DNA of 64,000 nucleotides, taken from positions 499,730-563,729 of the forward strand of contig CAMTVQ010000001.1 of NCBI GenBank assembly GCA_947085255.1, written 5' to 3'. Numbering within the stretch: position 1 is the first letter of the stretch; every line of letters begins with the position of its first letter. Positions 52,831-61,957 of this stretch are shown here, one piece after another. This DNA comes from CAMTVQ01 sp947085255 (GTDB lineage: Bacteria; Bacteroidota; Bacteroidia; Sphingobacteriales; Sphingobacteriaceae). Made by a program: the position numbers and the translations under genes. The notes under the pieces were generated by a model. That model was not told where the DNA came from and did no database searches. It saw nothing but the letters and a program-made list of their open reading frames with translations.

Positions 52831-54114
52831 CTACTCCACTATCAATAAATAATAGTTTTTCTTGCCTTTTTGTACCAGTAAATATCGATTGTTTAATAAA
52901 TGCTGACTGGAGATCAGCTCGGTTTCTGCAGCCACTTTTACTTTATTGATAGCCACGCCCCCACCTTGAATCATTTTACGTGCTTCTCCTTTAGATGGGA
53001 AAACTTGAGCAGCTGTCGCCAGTAATTCTACCACATTTACACCTACGGCAAGTGCATCTTTACTCACTTTAAATTGCGGAACACCTTCAAATACCGAAAG
53101 CAGTACTTGTTCTGGCAATTCGTTTAAAGCATCTGCTGCAGCATTACCAAACAAAATTTCACCTGCTTTTACTGCCATATCAAACTCTCTATCGCCATGC
53201 ACTCGCATGGTTACTTCTTTTGCTAATGCCTTTTGCAGCACACGCAAATGAGGTGCTGTTTGATGCTCTGCCTCTAATTGTTCAATCTCGGTTTTACTCA
53301 ATAACGTAAAAATGCGTATCCAGTTAGCGGCATCTGCATCCGAAGCATTGAGCCAAAACTGATAAAATTGATATGGAGATGTTTTTACAGGATCTAACCA
53401 GATATTACCGCCTTCGGTTTTACCGAATTTTGTTCCATCGGCTTTTTTAATCAACTGTGTAGTAAGTGCATATGCCTCTCCAGCATCTTTACGTCTAATT
53501 AATTCTGTTCCGGTTACAATATTGCCCCACTGATCACTACCACCCATTTGCAACAAACAGTTATGGTGTTTCCACAAGTAATAAAAATCATACCCTTGTA
53601 CCAATTGGTAGGTAAACTCCGTAAACGACATCCCCTCACCTTCCAACCGTTTCTTTACCGAATCTTTTGCCATCATGTAATTTACCGTAATATGTTTACC
53701 TACATCACGTATAAAATCAAGAAAGCTAATGTCTTTAAACCAATCGTAATTATTTACCAATTCGGCACTATTTGCGCCGCATTTAAAGTCTAAAAAACGT
53801 TCTAACTGTTTTTTTATCCCTGCCAAATTATGTTGTAAAACATCTTCAGAGAGTAAGTTTCTTTCTTGAGATTTACCAGAAGGATCGCCCACCATACCAG
53901 TTGCACCACCCACTAAAGCAACGGGCTTATGCCCTGCACGTTGAAAATGGATTAAGGTCATGATTTGTGCCAAACTACCCACGTGCAACGAATCTGCCGT
54001 TGGGTCGAATCCAATATACCCCGATACCATTCCTTTAGATAAAATATCTTCCGTTCCGGGCATTACATCATGCAAAATGCCTCTCCAGCGCAATTCTTCA
54101 ACAAAATTCATCAT
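52831..54114 (-). CDS. tyrS: Tyrosyl-tRNA synthetase
   Basis: A 427-residue class I synthetase. The HIGH-like LHVG is at 43-46, the KMSKS-like KFGKT near 240, and an S4 RNA-binding domain closes the protein (GGVAINKVKV). I set the start at MMNFVEELRWRG (54114); 54111 is equally possible. The frame runs on upstream to 54198, but a TATCTTTG promoter box lies inside that stretch (54139-54146), and family proteins start near NFVEEL. Confidence 0.96.
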   Translation of the reverse strand: MMNFVEELRWRGILHDVMPGTEDILSKGMVSGYIGFDPTADSLHVGSLAQIMTLIHFQRAGHKPVALVGGATGMVGDPSGKSQERNLLSEDVLQHNLAGIKKQLERFLDFKCGANSAELVNNYDWFKDISFLDFIRDVGKHITVNYMMAKDSVKKRLEGEGMSFTEFTYQLVQGYDFYYLWKHHNCLLQMGGSDQWGNIVTGTELIRRKDAGEAYALTTQLIKKADGTKFGKTEGGNIWLDPVKTSPYQFYQFWLNASDADAANWIRIFTLLSKTEIEQLEAEHQTAPHLRVLQKALAKEVTMRVHGDREFDMAVKAGEILFGNAAADALNELPEQVLLSVFEGVPQFKVSKDALAVGVNVVELLATAAQVFPSKGEARKMIQGGGVAINKVKVAAETELISSQHLLNNRYLLVQKGKKNYYLLIVE

Positions 54115-54138
54115 TTTTGGGGTTATTCTTAACTTGCG

Positions 54139-54146
54139 CAAAGATA
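54139..54146 (-). promoter_or_regulatory. -7 box of tyrS
   Basis: TATCTTTG on the minus strand fits TAnnTTTG, 24 bases before the chosen start, inside the N-terminal extension of the open frame. It decides the start choice. Confidence 0.55.
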
Positions 54147-54245
54147 TAGGAAATGTGTAAATATGATTTGACAATTTGTCTATTTGACAATTCGCCAATA
54201 AACGCTACATTATCGACAAATAGACACATTAACACCATTGACTAA

Positions 54246-54926
54246 TTGAACTACCTCTCCCACTTTTATTTCGATCAGCATCAAACAGATGCTTATTATA
54301 TCTTAGGGATAGCCTTGCCCGATTTAACAAAAGCGTTTAATAAATCTTGGAATATTCATCCGCACAAAAACCAAGATTTATGGCAAACAGATACTACACT
54401 TACTCAAATACATAAGGGTTGGCAACAGCATTTAGCAGTTGACTTTCATTTTCACAACTCCACATTTTTTGAGCAGGAAACCTTAATTATCAAACAAGCA
54501 TTTCGTGATGCTCCCTTTCAATCTGCTTTTTTACGCCCATCAGTATTAGCACACATTAGTTTAGAACTGGTTTTGGATAACTTATTACAAAAAGACAAAC
54601 ACGTAGACGCCGAAAAATTTTACCACAAGCTAACGACTATTGATACCCAAAACATGGTTCTGTTTATGGAGTTGAATGGCATTACCGATGCTGCCAGTTG
54701 CCAAACACGTTACCAAGCATTTGTCGACTCAAAATATTTATTGAGCTACGTACATACCGAACGGCTTGCTTATGCGTTAAGCAGAGTATGCCAGCGCATT
54801 TGGGGCGAGGCATTACCAGAAACCGACATAAAACAATTGGAACTAATCTTAAAAAACACGTCTGATAGGTTGCATACTAATTATATGGTTATATTTGAAG
54901 AAATTTCTGCCAAACTACATATATAG
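54246..54926 (+). CDS. ACP phosphodiesterase family protein, TTG start
   Basis: A 226-residue alpha-helical HD-like protein related to AcpH, which removes the phosphopantetheine arm of acyl carrier protein. The start NYLSHFYFDQ and the segments GIALPDL, HKGWQQHLAVD and HISLELVLDNLL match the family. The start codon is TTG (54246), directly after an in-frame TAA, and no ATG lies close behind. A single GACTAAT unit ends on the first base of this codon. It abuts the next gene with no gap. Confidence 0.85.
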   Translation: MNYLSHFYFDQHQTDAYYILGIALPDLTKAFNKSWNIHPHKNQDLWQTDTTLTQIHKGWQQHLAVDFHFHNSTFFEQETLIIKQAFRDAPFQSAFLRPSVLAHISLELVLDNLLQKDKHVDAEKFYHKLTTIDTQNMVLFMELNGITDAASCQTRYQAFVDSKYLLSYVHTERLAYALSRVCQRIWGEALPETDIKQLELILKNTSDRLHTNYMVIFEEISAKLHI

Positions 54927-56006
54927 ATGCGTCGCCTTTTTCTCTTTTGCTTCTTCGGTATGCTTACGGCGCTTGTTCACGCACAAATTGTACGCAAATA
55001 CAGTAATGAATTTTTAAATATTGGCGTAGGCGCACGTTCATTAGGCATGAGCAATGCTTTTGTGAGCAGTACCGATGATGTAACAGCTGGATATTGGAAT
55101 CCTGCGGGGCTTACCAGCCTAAACGGTAAAACAGAAGTAAGCCTTATGCATGCCGAATATTTTGCGGGCATTGCCAAATACGATTATGCCGCTTTTGCCA
55201 CACCTATTGACAATACTGCCTACGTAGGCATATCCGTAATTCGTTTTGGGGTAGATGGCATACCCGACACCACTGAACTAATAGACGCCAACGGAAATAT
55301 TAATTACGATCGCGTAAAAACCTTTTCGGCAGCCGATTATGGCGTATTGCTTAGTTATGCCCGTAAAGTAAAAACGCCAGATAGTAGCAAAGCAACCTTG
55401 AGCTATGGTGCAAATGCAAAAATTGTGCGCCGTACTATTGGTTCTTTTGGGCAATCGTGGGGATTTGGCATAGATGCAGGAATACAATACCGTTACAAAA
55501 AATTTGGTGCCGCTATTATGGCACGTGATGTAACCACCACATTTAATGCTTGGAACTACACCCTTAACCAACAAACAAAAGATGTATTTGCCCAAACGGG
55601 TAACGAAATTCCAACAAACTCCATTGAACTTACGGTACCTAAATTTATTATTGGGTTAAATTACGCTACACGTATTAAACAAAAATTTGGGTTAAATACC
55701 GAGTTAGATATAGATATAAATACGGACGGGCAACGCAATACGCTAATAAGTAGTAAGGTGAGTGCCGACCCTCATATTGGCGTAGAGTTAGACTACAAAA
55801 AAATTATTTTTTTACGTAGTGGCATAGGTAACATACAACAAGTAAGCGACTTTGAAGGTAAAAAATCATACGTACTACAACCAAACATCGGTATAGGCTT
55901 GCGCATTAAAAAAGTAACGATTGACTATGCATTAACCAATATAAGCGGCATTTCGGATGTGTTGTACTCTAATGTATTTTCGCTAAAATTAAATCTTACA
56001 CGGTAA
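54927..56006 (+). CDS. PorV/PorQ-family outer-membrane protein
   Basis: A 359-residue beta-barrel protein. A signal peptide (to about VHAQ, residue 20) is followed by the family hallmark FLNIGVGARSLGMSNAFV, then DDVTAGYWNPAGL. The rest alternates strands ending in FSLKLNLTR, an aromatic/basic barrel end. PorV acts with the T9SS sortase PorU; this member is closer to the wider PorV/PorQ group than to PorV itself, so its partner is uncertain. It fits the T9SS cargo genes elsewhere in the window. Confidence 0.85.
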   Translation: MRRLFLFCFFGMLTALVHAQIVRKYSNEFLNIGVGARSLGMSNAFVSSTDDVTAGYWNPAGLTSLNGKTEVSLMHAEYFAGIAKYDYAAFATPIDNTAYVGISVIRFGVDGIPDTTELIDANGNINYDRVKTFSAADYGVLLSYARKVKTPDSSKATLSYGANAKIVRRTIGSFGQSWGFGIDAGIQYRYKKFGAAIMARDVTTTFNAWNYTLNQQTKDVFAQTGNEIPTNSIELTVPKFIIGLNYATRIKQKFGLNTELDIDINTDGQRNTLISSKVSADPHIGVELDYKKIIFLRSGIGNIQQVSDFEGKKSYVLQPNIGIGLRIKKVTIDYALTNISGISDVLYSNVFSLKLNLTR

Positions 56007-56010
56007 ATCG

Positions 56011-56045
56011 GTTGCCCGTTACCCGTTACCAGTTGCCAGTTTTTG
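56011..56045. repeat. 7-bp tandem repeat, GTTACCC/GTTGCCA type
   Basis: GTTGCCC, GTTACCC, GTTACCA, GTTGCCA and a degenerate GTTTTTG follow in register. GTTGCCA is the complement of the TGGCAAC unit at 7863-7876, so the two spots share a unit on opposite strands. Confidence 0.85.
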
Positions 56046-56104
56046 TTATCGGTACAGATTACTTGCTAAATGATTTTGATTTATTGAAATTTGACACCCA
56101 CACA

Positions 56105-56139
56105 TTCTAATGACTAATGACTAATGACTAATGACTAAT
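56105..56139. repeat. 7-bp tandem repeat, GACTAAT, reading into aroQ
   Basis: A degenerate TTCTAAT is followed by four perfect GACTAAT units. The final ATG of the array (56131-56133) is the aroQ start codon. Confidence 0.9.
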
Positions 56140-56577
56140 AACGCCTATATCATCATCAACGGTCCAAATCTTAATCTTTTAGGTCAACGAGAGGTAGCTG
56201 TATATGGTAATCTATCCTTTACCGATTATTTGGAAATCTTACACAAAACCTATCCTAACCTTACTATTGATTATTATCAAAGCAATGTAGAAGGTGAATT
56301 AATTAACAAGCTACACGAAGTAGGTTTTAGTTACAGTGGGGTAATCTTAAATGCTGGTGGCTACACACACACCTCAGTAGCTATCGCCGATGCGATTGCC
56401 GCCATTACTACTCCAGTTATAGAAGTGCATATTTCTAATATTCACAACCGCGAAGAATTTAGGCACACCTCTTTATTAGCTAAAAACTGCATGGGTATAA
56501 TCACCGGATTCGGAATGCAGAGCTACCAATTAGCACTCGAAAGTTTCTTACTTCATTCGGCTAAAAACAAGATATAG
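56131..56577 (+). CDS. aroQ: Type II 3-dehydroquinate dehydratase
   Basis: A 148-residue shikimate-pathway enzyme. It has the catalytic start INGPNLNLLGQRE (Tyr in VAVYG), the His in HISNIHNREEFRHTS, and a NAGGYTHTSVA loop. Residues 1-5 (MTNNA) come mainly from the GACTAAT repeat and are not conserved. It lies downstream of the PorV/PorQ gene after two 7-bp arrays. Confidence 0.97.
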   Translation: MTNNAYIIINGPNLNLLGQREVAVYGNLSFTDYLEILHKTYPNLTIDYYQSNVEGELINKLHEVGFSYSGVILNAGGYTHTSVAIADAIAAITTPVIEVHISNIHNREEFRHTSLLAKNCMGIITGFGMQSYQLALESFLLHSAKNKI

Positions 56578-56607
56578 CTTTAAAAAAACTCCTTATATTA
56601 GTCCGCT

Positions 56608-58623
56608 ATGTTAAGGGAAGAAGCAGCAAAACGTATCCAATTTTTAACGCAAGAAATCAAGCAGCACAATCACGCTTATTATGTGCTCAGCCAGCCCAGT
56701 ATTAGCGATTTTGATTTCGACCAACTGCTTAGCGAACTCATTACCCTCGAAAAACAGTTTCCAGAATTTGCCAATCTCAACTCCCCCACCCAACGCGTTG
56801 GCGGAGAAATTACCAAAACATTTACTACCGTAACACATAAATATCCCATGCTTTCGTTAGGTAATACCTATTCGGAAGAAGAACTAATTGACTTTGATGC
56901 CCGTGTACGCAAAACAATTGGTGATGAGGTAGCATACGTTTGCGAACTAAAATTTGATGGTTTAGCTATCGGGCTCACTTACAAAAACGGCAAATTAGTA
57001 CAAGCCGTAACCCGTGGAGACGGTACCAGAGGCGACGATGTAACTACCAATGTACGCACCATAAAATCGATTCCACTTGAATTAAAACCAGGAACTTATC
57101 CCGAAGAATTTGAAATTAGGGGCGAAATACTGATGCACCGCAAAGCCTTCGAAAAATTGAATAAGGAACGCGAAGAAATTGGAGAACCAGCGTATGCAAA
57201 TCCACGCAATTTTGCATCTGGAACAGTAAAAATGCAAGATTCGGCAGAAGTAGCTAAACGTCCTTTAGACTGCTTTTTATATTTTGTATTAGCAGAAAAA
57301 TCCCCTTTCAAAAGTCATTTCGAGAGTTTAAACAATGCAGCAGCTTGGGGTTTTCAGGTATCCGATCATTACCGACTCTGCAAAAACATAGACGAGGTAC
57401 TTCACTTTATAAAATACTGGGACACCGAACGCAGCAATCTGAGTTACGATATCGACGGCATTGTACTAAAAGTAAACAACTACCACCAACAGGAAGAACT
57501 GGGATTTACAGCAAAATCTCCACGCTGGGCTATTTCTTACAAATTTAAAGCCCAAGAAGCCGAAACACAGTTACTCAAAATAAGCTACCAAGTTGGGCGT
57601 ACGGGTGCCATTACCCCAGTTGCCAACTTAAAGCCTGTACAATTGGCGGGCACTACCGTAAAACGTGCTACACTGCACAATGCCAACGAAATAGAACGTC
57701 TTGACCTGCGCGAAGGCGATTATGTGTTTATTGAAAAAGGAGGAGAAATTATTCCAAAAATAAAGGGAGTAAATTTGAGCCGAAGACCGACCAATTCTAC
57801 CAGCCATCACTATATAACCAACTGCCCCGAGTGCAATACCCCATTGGTGCGCAATGAAGGCGAAGTAGTACATTATTGCCCTAATGAAAGCGGCTGTAAA
57901 CCACAACTAATTGGCAAAATACAACACTTTATTTCGCGTAAGGCGATGAATATTGATGGCTTTGGTGATGAAACCGTAGAGCAACTTTATGCAGCAAATC
58001 TTTTGCACACTGTTGCCGATATTTACCAATTAGCTACTAAAAAAGAAGCTATTTTAGCCTTAGACCGTTTTGCAGAAAAATCGGTAAACAACTTACTGGA
58101 AGGTATAGAGCAATCTAAAAAAATGCCCTTCGAAAAGGTATTATTTGGGCTAGGCATTCGCTTTGTAGGCGAAACCGTTGCAAAAAAACTGGCAAAACAC
58201 TTTGTAAGTATTCAACGCATAGCCACGGCTTCAATAGAAGAATTGGTAGAGGCAGAAGAAATAGGCGAAAAAATAGCTCAAAGCATTCATCTATATTTTG
58301 CCGAGCCCAGCAACCGATTACTTATTGAAGCATTACAACAAGCAGGTTTGCAATTAGAAAGCTCCTTACAACAAAACATACCACAAAGCACTATATTAGC
58401 AGGCAAAACCTTTGTAATTTCGGGCGTATTTATAAACCACAGCCGCGAAGCTTTAAAGGAACTAATTGAAGCAAATGGAGGGAAGATAGTGAGCAGCATT
58501 GCCGCTAAACTCAGCTACTTAGTAGCTGGAGATAACATGGGGCCAGCTAAATTGGCAAAAGCAACTGAGCTGAACATACCTATAATTGACGAAGAAAAAT
58601 TGGTTGAACTTATTACAAACTAG
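56608..58623 (+). CDS. ligA: NAD-dependent DNA ligase
   Basis: A 671-residue replication and repair ligase. The Ia region and the adenylation motif KFDG (K115) are present (CELKFDGLAIGL), with RGDGTRGDD next. The OB fold follows, and a four-Cys zinc finger lies in CPECNTP and HYCPNESGC. A helix-hairpin-helix region and a C-terminal BRCT domain (AGKTFVISGVF, then SSIAAKLSYLVAGDN) close the protein. Length and order are standard. Confidence 0.98.
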   Translation: MLREEAAKRIQFLTQEIKQHNHAYYVLSQPSISDFDFDQLLSELITLEKQFPEFANLNSPTQRVGGEITKTFTTVTHKYPMLSLGNTYSEEELIDFDARVRKTIGDEVAYVCELKFDGLAIGLTYKNGKLVQAVTRGDGTRGDDVTTNVRTIKSIPLELKPGTYPEEFEIRGEILMHRKAFEKLNKEREEIGEPAYANPRNFASGTVKMQDSAEVAKRPLDCFLYFVLAEKSPFKSHFESLNNAAAWGFQVSDHYRLCKNIDEVLHFIKYWDTERSNLSYDIDGIVLKVNNYHQQEELGFTAKSPRWAISYKFKAQEAETQLLKISYQVGRTGAITPVANLKPVQLAGTTVKRATLHNANEIERLDLREGDYVFIEKGGEIIPKIKGVNLSRRPTNSTSHHYITNCPECNTPLVRNEGEVVHYCPNESGCKPQLIGKIQHFISRKAMNIDGFGDETVEQLYAANLLHTVADIYQLATKKEAILALDRFAEKSVNNLLEGIEQSKKMPFEKVLFGLGIRFVGETVAKKLAKHFVSIQRIATASIEELVEAEEIGEKIAQSIHLYFAEPSNRLLIEALQQAGLQLESSLQQNIPQSTILAGKTFVISGVFINHSREALKELIEANGGKIVSSIAAKLSYLVAGDNMGPAKLAKATELNIPIIDEEKLVELITN

Positions 58624-58628
58624 GCAAC

Positions 58629-59183
58629 ATGTTTAAAAAACTATTTGGCAAAAGCATAAAAAAACGTGCTTACCGAACGCTACGAAAAGAAATAGCCAAA
58701 AAACGTTTCAAGCACGAAACGGTAGATTTCAATTCGGCTAATTCCGTTGTTTTATTATTACACCCCCGTAATAACGACGACATGAATAAATTGCTTGGTT
58801 TGATTATTGAGTTTGATGCAAGAGGACAAAAAACCAGCAACATGGTATACATACCTACCAAAAAGAAGCTGGAAGTTGAAAAAGCAAAAGCCGATTATCC
58901 GCTCATTAATTTTGTAACAGGTAGAGATATTAGTTGGCTGGATAAACCCTCAGGAAAATCAATCGATGCATTTCTAAAGAAAGAATTTGATGTATTAATC
59001 GATTTATCACAAAAAGAAAATTTTATTACTACCTACATGTCCGCTAAATCAAAAGCACGTTTTCGGATAGGTAAATATTTTGAGCAAGAAACAATAGGAT
59101 ATGATTTTATGCTCGATCAAAAAAGCACCGACCTCGAAGAATTTATCAAGCAACTAAAACATTACCTCTCTATAATAAAATAA
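58629..59183 (+). CDS. Conserved basic protein, unknown (DUF6913-like)
   Basis: A 184-residue soluble protein with a very basic start (FKKLFGKSIKKRAYRTLRKE). The middle (HPRNNDDMNKLLGLI) and end (FEQETIGYDFMLDQK) resemble an uncharacterised Bacteroidota family usually called DUF6913. It is five bases after ligA and overlaps dapA by one, so all three are likely co-transcribed. Its role is unknown. Confidence 0.7.
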   Translation: MFKKLFGKSIKKRAYRTLRKEIAKKRFKHETVDFNSANSVVLLLHPRNNDDMNKLLGLIIEFDARGQKTSNMVYIPTKKKLEVEKAKADYPLINFVTGRDISWLDKPSGKSIDAFLKKEFDVLIDLSQKENFITTYMSAKSKARFRIGKYFEQETIGYDFMLDQKSTDLEEFIKQLKHYLSIIK

Positions 59184-60064
59184 TGATGAATTTTAATTTT
59201 AAAGGAACAGGCATTGCCTTAGTTACACCATTTAACGCAGATGGAAGTATCAATTTTGATAGTTTGACCAAATTGATAAACCATGTAATAGATAATGGAG
59301 TAGATTATGTAGTACCATTAGGCACAACTGGCGAATCGGCTACATTGAGTAAAGAAGAGAAAAAGGCAATTTTTAAACACACTATTGATACCGTAAAAGG
59401 ACGAGTTCATGTAGTAGCTGGCATTGGTGGAAACGACACACGCGAAGTAATAGAAACTATTAAGACTGCTGATTTGAACGGCTTTAGTGCCATTCTTTCG
59501 GTAGCTCCATACTACAACAAACCTATACAAGAAGGCATCTATCAACATTATAAAGCCATTGCTGAAGCAGCACCGCTGCCCATTATTTTATACAACGTAC
59601 CAGGTCGTACAGGCAGCAACATGACTGCCGAGACAACACTACGATTGGCGCAATTACCCAATATTGCCGCAATAAAAGAAGCATCAGGCAATTTCGATCA
59701 GTTTATGCAAATCATTAAACATAAGCCAAGCGATTTTGTAGTTATTTCAGGTGATGATGCCATTACCCTTCCTTTAATAGCTGCTGGAGCGGAAGGAGTA
59801 ATTTCTGTGGTTGGAAATGCGTTCCCAAAAGACTTTTCGGCAATGGTAAATCTGTGTTTGGCTGGTAATTTTGAGGCTGCACGCAAGCTGCATTATCCTT
59901 TGGTAGATATTATCAACCTCTTATTTGCCGATGGTAATCCTGGAGGTATTAAAGCAGCCTTACATATCTTAGGTATCGGTTCCGAAAACCTTCGACTCCC
60001 ACTAATGCCCGTAAGCGACTCCGTTAGGAACGCATTAAAAACAAGTATAGAACAGTATAAATAG
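59183..60064 (+). CDS. dapA: 4-hydroxy-tetrahydrodipicolinate synthase
   Basis: A 293-residue TIM barrel for lysine and DAP synthesis. The catalytic Y137 (in LYNVPGR) and the Schiff-base K165 (in IAAIKEASGN) are present, with GTTGESATL near 47-55. Its first ATG overlaps the previous stop (TAATG); a second ATG follows directly (MMNF), so either may be used. Confidence 0.97.
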   Translation: MMNFNFKGTGIALVTPFNADGSINFDSLTKLINHVIDNGVDYVVPLGTTGESATLSKEEKKAIFKHTIDTVKGRVHVVAGIGGNDTREVIETIKTADLNGFSAILSVAPYYNKPIQEGIYQHYKAIAEAAPLPIILYNVPGRTGSNMTAETTLRLAQLPNIAAIKEASGNFDQFMQIIKHKPSDFVVISGDDAITLPLIAAGAEGVISVVGNAFPKDFSAMVNLCLAGNFEAARKLHYPLVDIINLLFADGNPGGIKAALHILGIGSENLRLPLMPVSDSVRNALKTSIEQYK

Positions 60065-60074
60065 CTAATTTTAG

Positions 60075-60122
60075 ACAACAAAAAAAACCATCTAGCAAAA
60101 GCTAGATGGTTTTTTTTGTTGT
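60075..60122. terminator. Symmetric bidirectional terminator (22-bp stem)
   Basis: A perfect 22-bp stem with an AAAA loop: the core ACCATCTAGC is flanked by eight As and its complement by eight Ts, and the ACAAC/GTTGT ends also pair. It serves dapA on one strand and the Hc1-like gene on the other. Confidence 0.95.
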
Positions 60123-60138
60123 TCAGTGTAAAGAAAAA

Positions 60139-60336
60139 CTATTTCTTAGCAGCTTTAGCAGCTTCCTTGTTTTTCATTTCTTGTACTTCTAAACGGATAG
60201 CTTGTGATAGGTTTTTTAAGTCCTGCATACCTTTTCTTACACGGGTACCAGCAGCACTGTTTCCTTTGTTGTAAAATTTGTCAGCATCAAGTTCAATTTC
60301 TGCAACAAGTTTCTTTACTTCATTAAATTTTTTCAT
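60139..60336 (-). CDS. Hc1-like histone H1 family protein
   Basis: A 65-residue nucleoid protein. It has the start MKKFNEVKKLVAEIELDADKFY, a central SAAGTRVRKGMQDLKNLSQ and an Ala/Lys-rich tail (KEAAKAAKK). This is the short Bacteroidota form of the Hc1 DNA-binding family. It has a complete promoter and, unusually for this phylum, a strong AGGAG ribosome site about ten bases before the ATG, pointing to high expression. Confidence 0.9.
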   Translation of the reverse strand: MKKFNEVKKLVAEIELDADKFYNKGNSAAGTRVRKGMQDLKNLSQAIRLEVQEMKNKEAAKAAKK

Positions 60337-60389
60337 TGATTTTACTCCTTTTAGTTTAGTTTGTAACGAACAATTAACTTTCGATAAGG

Positions 60390-60420
60390 CTAAAGTAGAG
60401 GGTTTTTTTTAAAAAACAAA
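60390..60420 (-). promoter_or_regulatory. Promoter of the Hc1-like gene
   Basis: Minus strand: TTTG (60417-60420), 19 bases, then TACTTTAG (60390-60397), one base off TAnnTTTG. An AGGAG site is present in the leader. Confidence 0.65.
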
Positions 60421-60524
60421 CTTTTTTAATTTTTGATTACCTGCTATTTTATCAACAATAACACAATAAAAAAGGATTACGCTTTTAATAGTCTTATTAT
60501 TAGTTAGTTAACATAAAAAATAAA

Positions 60525-61763
60525 TTATGCAGATACATTTTCCTTTGCGTAATAGCCCTTTTTTAACTTTTCAGAAACAGCGCTAAAAGCCTCTAATGTC
60601 TGATTTACGTCTTCTATCGTATGCATAGCCGAAGGAATCAATCGCAACATGATTACTCCTTTAGGCACTACTGGATACGACACCATTGAACAGAAAATTC
60701 CATAATTTTCGCGCAAATCGATAATAATATTAAGCGCCTCGTCCAACACCCCGCTTAAAAAAACAGGTGTTACAGGGGTATTTGTTACCCCTAAATTAAA
60801 GCCTCTAGCTTTTAAGCCACTCTGCAATGCATCTACAATCGTCCACAACTTATCTTTTAGTTCTGGTGAATTGCGTAACAGCTCTAATCGTTTACGTAGC
60901 CCCACAACTAAAGGCATTGGCAACGCCTTTGCAAATATTTGCGAACGCATATTATAGCGCAAATAATTAATTACTGTTTCTGTACTCGACACAAAACCGC
61001 CTATACATGCCATACTTTTGGCAAACGTACCAAAGTACACATCTACCCCTTCTTGTACACCTTGCGCCTCATCCGTGCCCGCGCCAGTTTGCCCCATAGT
61101 ACCAAAACCATGAGCATCATCAATCAGTAATCTAAAATCAAACTTTTCCTTTAACGCAACTACCGATTTAATATCTCCTTGTGCACCCGACATGCCAAAA
61201 ACACCTTCGGTAATAACTAATATACCTCCGCCCGTATTTTCTACCCACTTAGTGGCACGCTCCAACTGCTTCTCTAAGCTTGCCATATCGTTGTGCGTAT
61301 AAACAAAGCGCTTGCCTGCATGCAATCGTACACCGTCGATAATACATGCATGACTTTCGCCATCGTACACAATAACATCGTGTCTGCCTACTAAGCTATC
61401 TATTATAGATACCATACCTTGGTATCCAAAATTCAACAAAAAAGTATCTTCTCGTTTTACAAAAGCCGAAAGTTCTTGCTCCAATGCTTCGTGCTGATTT
61501 GAATTACCCGACATCATACGCGCACCCATCGGTAAACCTAAGCCATACTCCGCAGCTGCACTTGCATCTACTGCACGTACTTCTGGATGATTGGCTAAGC
61601 CTAAATAGTTATTTAAACTCCATACCAAGTGCTCTTTGCCTCTAAAGCCCATACGGTTGCTTATCGGTCCTTCTAACTTTGGGAATGTAAAATACCCGTG
61701 TGCCATTTTACTATGCATACCCAATGGTCCGGGATTTTGTGCTATACGTTCAAAAATATCCAA
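60525..61763 (-). CDS. Alpha-oxoamine synthase (serine palmitoyltransferase-like)
   Basis: A 412-residue PLP enzyme of the class joining an amino acid to an acyl-CoA. The PLP lysine is K249 in FGTFAKSMACIGG, the Asp-His motif is LLIDDAHGFG (215-219), and H138 (SHAC) stacks on PLP. It could be serine palmitoyltransferase, which starts sphingolipid synthesis in many Bacteroidota, or a close relative such as KBL or AONS. No bio genes are near, and the Bacteroidota setting makes the SPT reading more likely, but it is not proven. Confidence 0.85.
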   Translation of the reverse strand: MDIFERIAQNPGPLGMHSKMAHGYFTFPKLEGPISNRMGFRGKEHLVWSLNNYLGLANHPEVRAVDASAAAEYGLGLPMGARMMSGNSNQHEALEQELSAFVKREDTFLLNFGYQGMVSIIDSLVGRHDVIVYDGESHACIIDGVRLHAGKRFVYTHNDMASLEKQLERATKWVENTGGGILVITEGVFGMSGAQGDIKSVVALKEKFDFRLLIDDAHGFGTMGQTGAGTDEAQGVQEGVDVYFGTFAKSMACIGGFVSSTETVINYLRYNMRSQIFAKALPMPLVVGLRKRLELLRNSPELKDKLWTIVDALQSGLKARGFNLGVTNTPVTPVFLSGVLDEALNIIIDLRENYGIFCSMVSYPVVPKGVIMLRLIPSAMHTIEDVNQTLEAFSAVSEKLKKGYYAKENVSA

Positions 61764-61801
61764 GTGTTGTTCTGTTTAATATTGTATTGTTAAAGACACC
61801 G

Positions 61802-61832
61802 CAAAAGTAGGTCTTCGCTTAGTAATATCAAA
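61802..61832 (-). promoter_or_regulatory. Promoter of the alpha-oxoamine synthase gene
   Basis: Minus strand: TTTG (61829-61832), then 19 bases, then TACTTTTG (61802-61809), a full consensus match. The gap to the divergent surface-protein gene holds nothing else I can identify. Confidence 0.8.
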
Positions 61833-61957
61833 AAAGAAGATGCAGAATACTTTTAAATAAAAACGAAACCCCTCTTAATCTCTTTGTAAAAAAGTTGTTA
61901 TTGTGATTTCAATTTTTTATTTTTAGCTATTAATTTAATCCTAAAAAACAGTATAAT

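Noticed and set aside
54115..54198. N-terminal extension of tyrS
   Set aside because: A TATCTTTG box lies inside and family proteins begin at NFVEEL.
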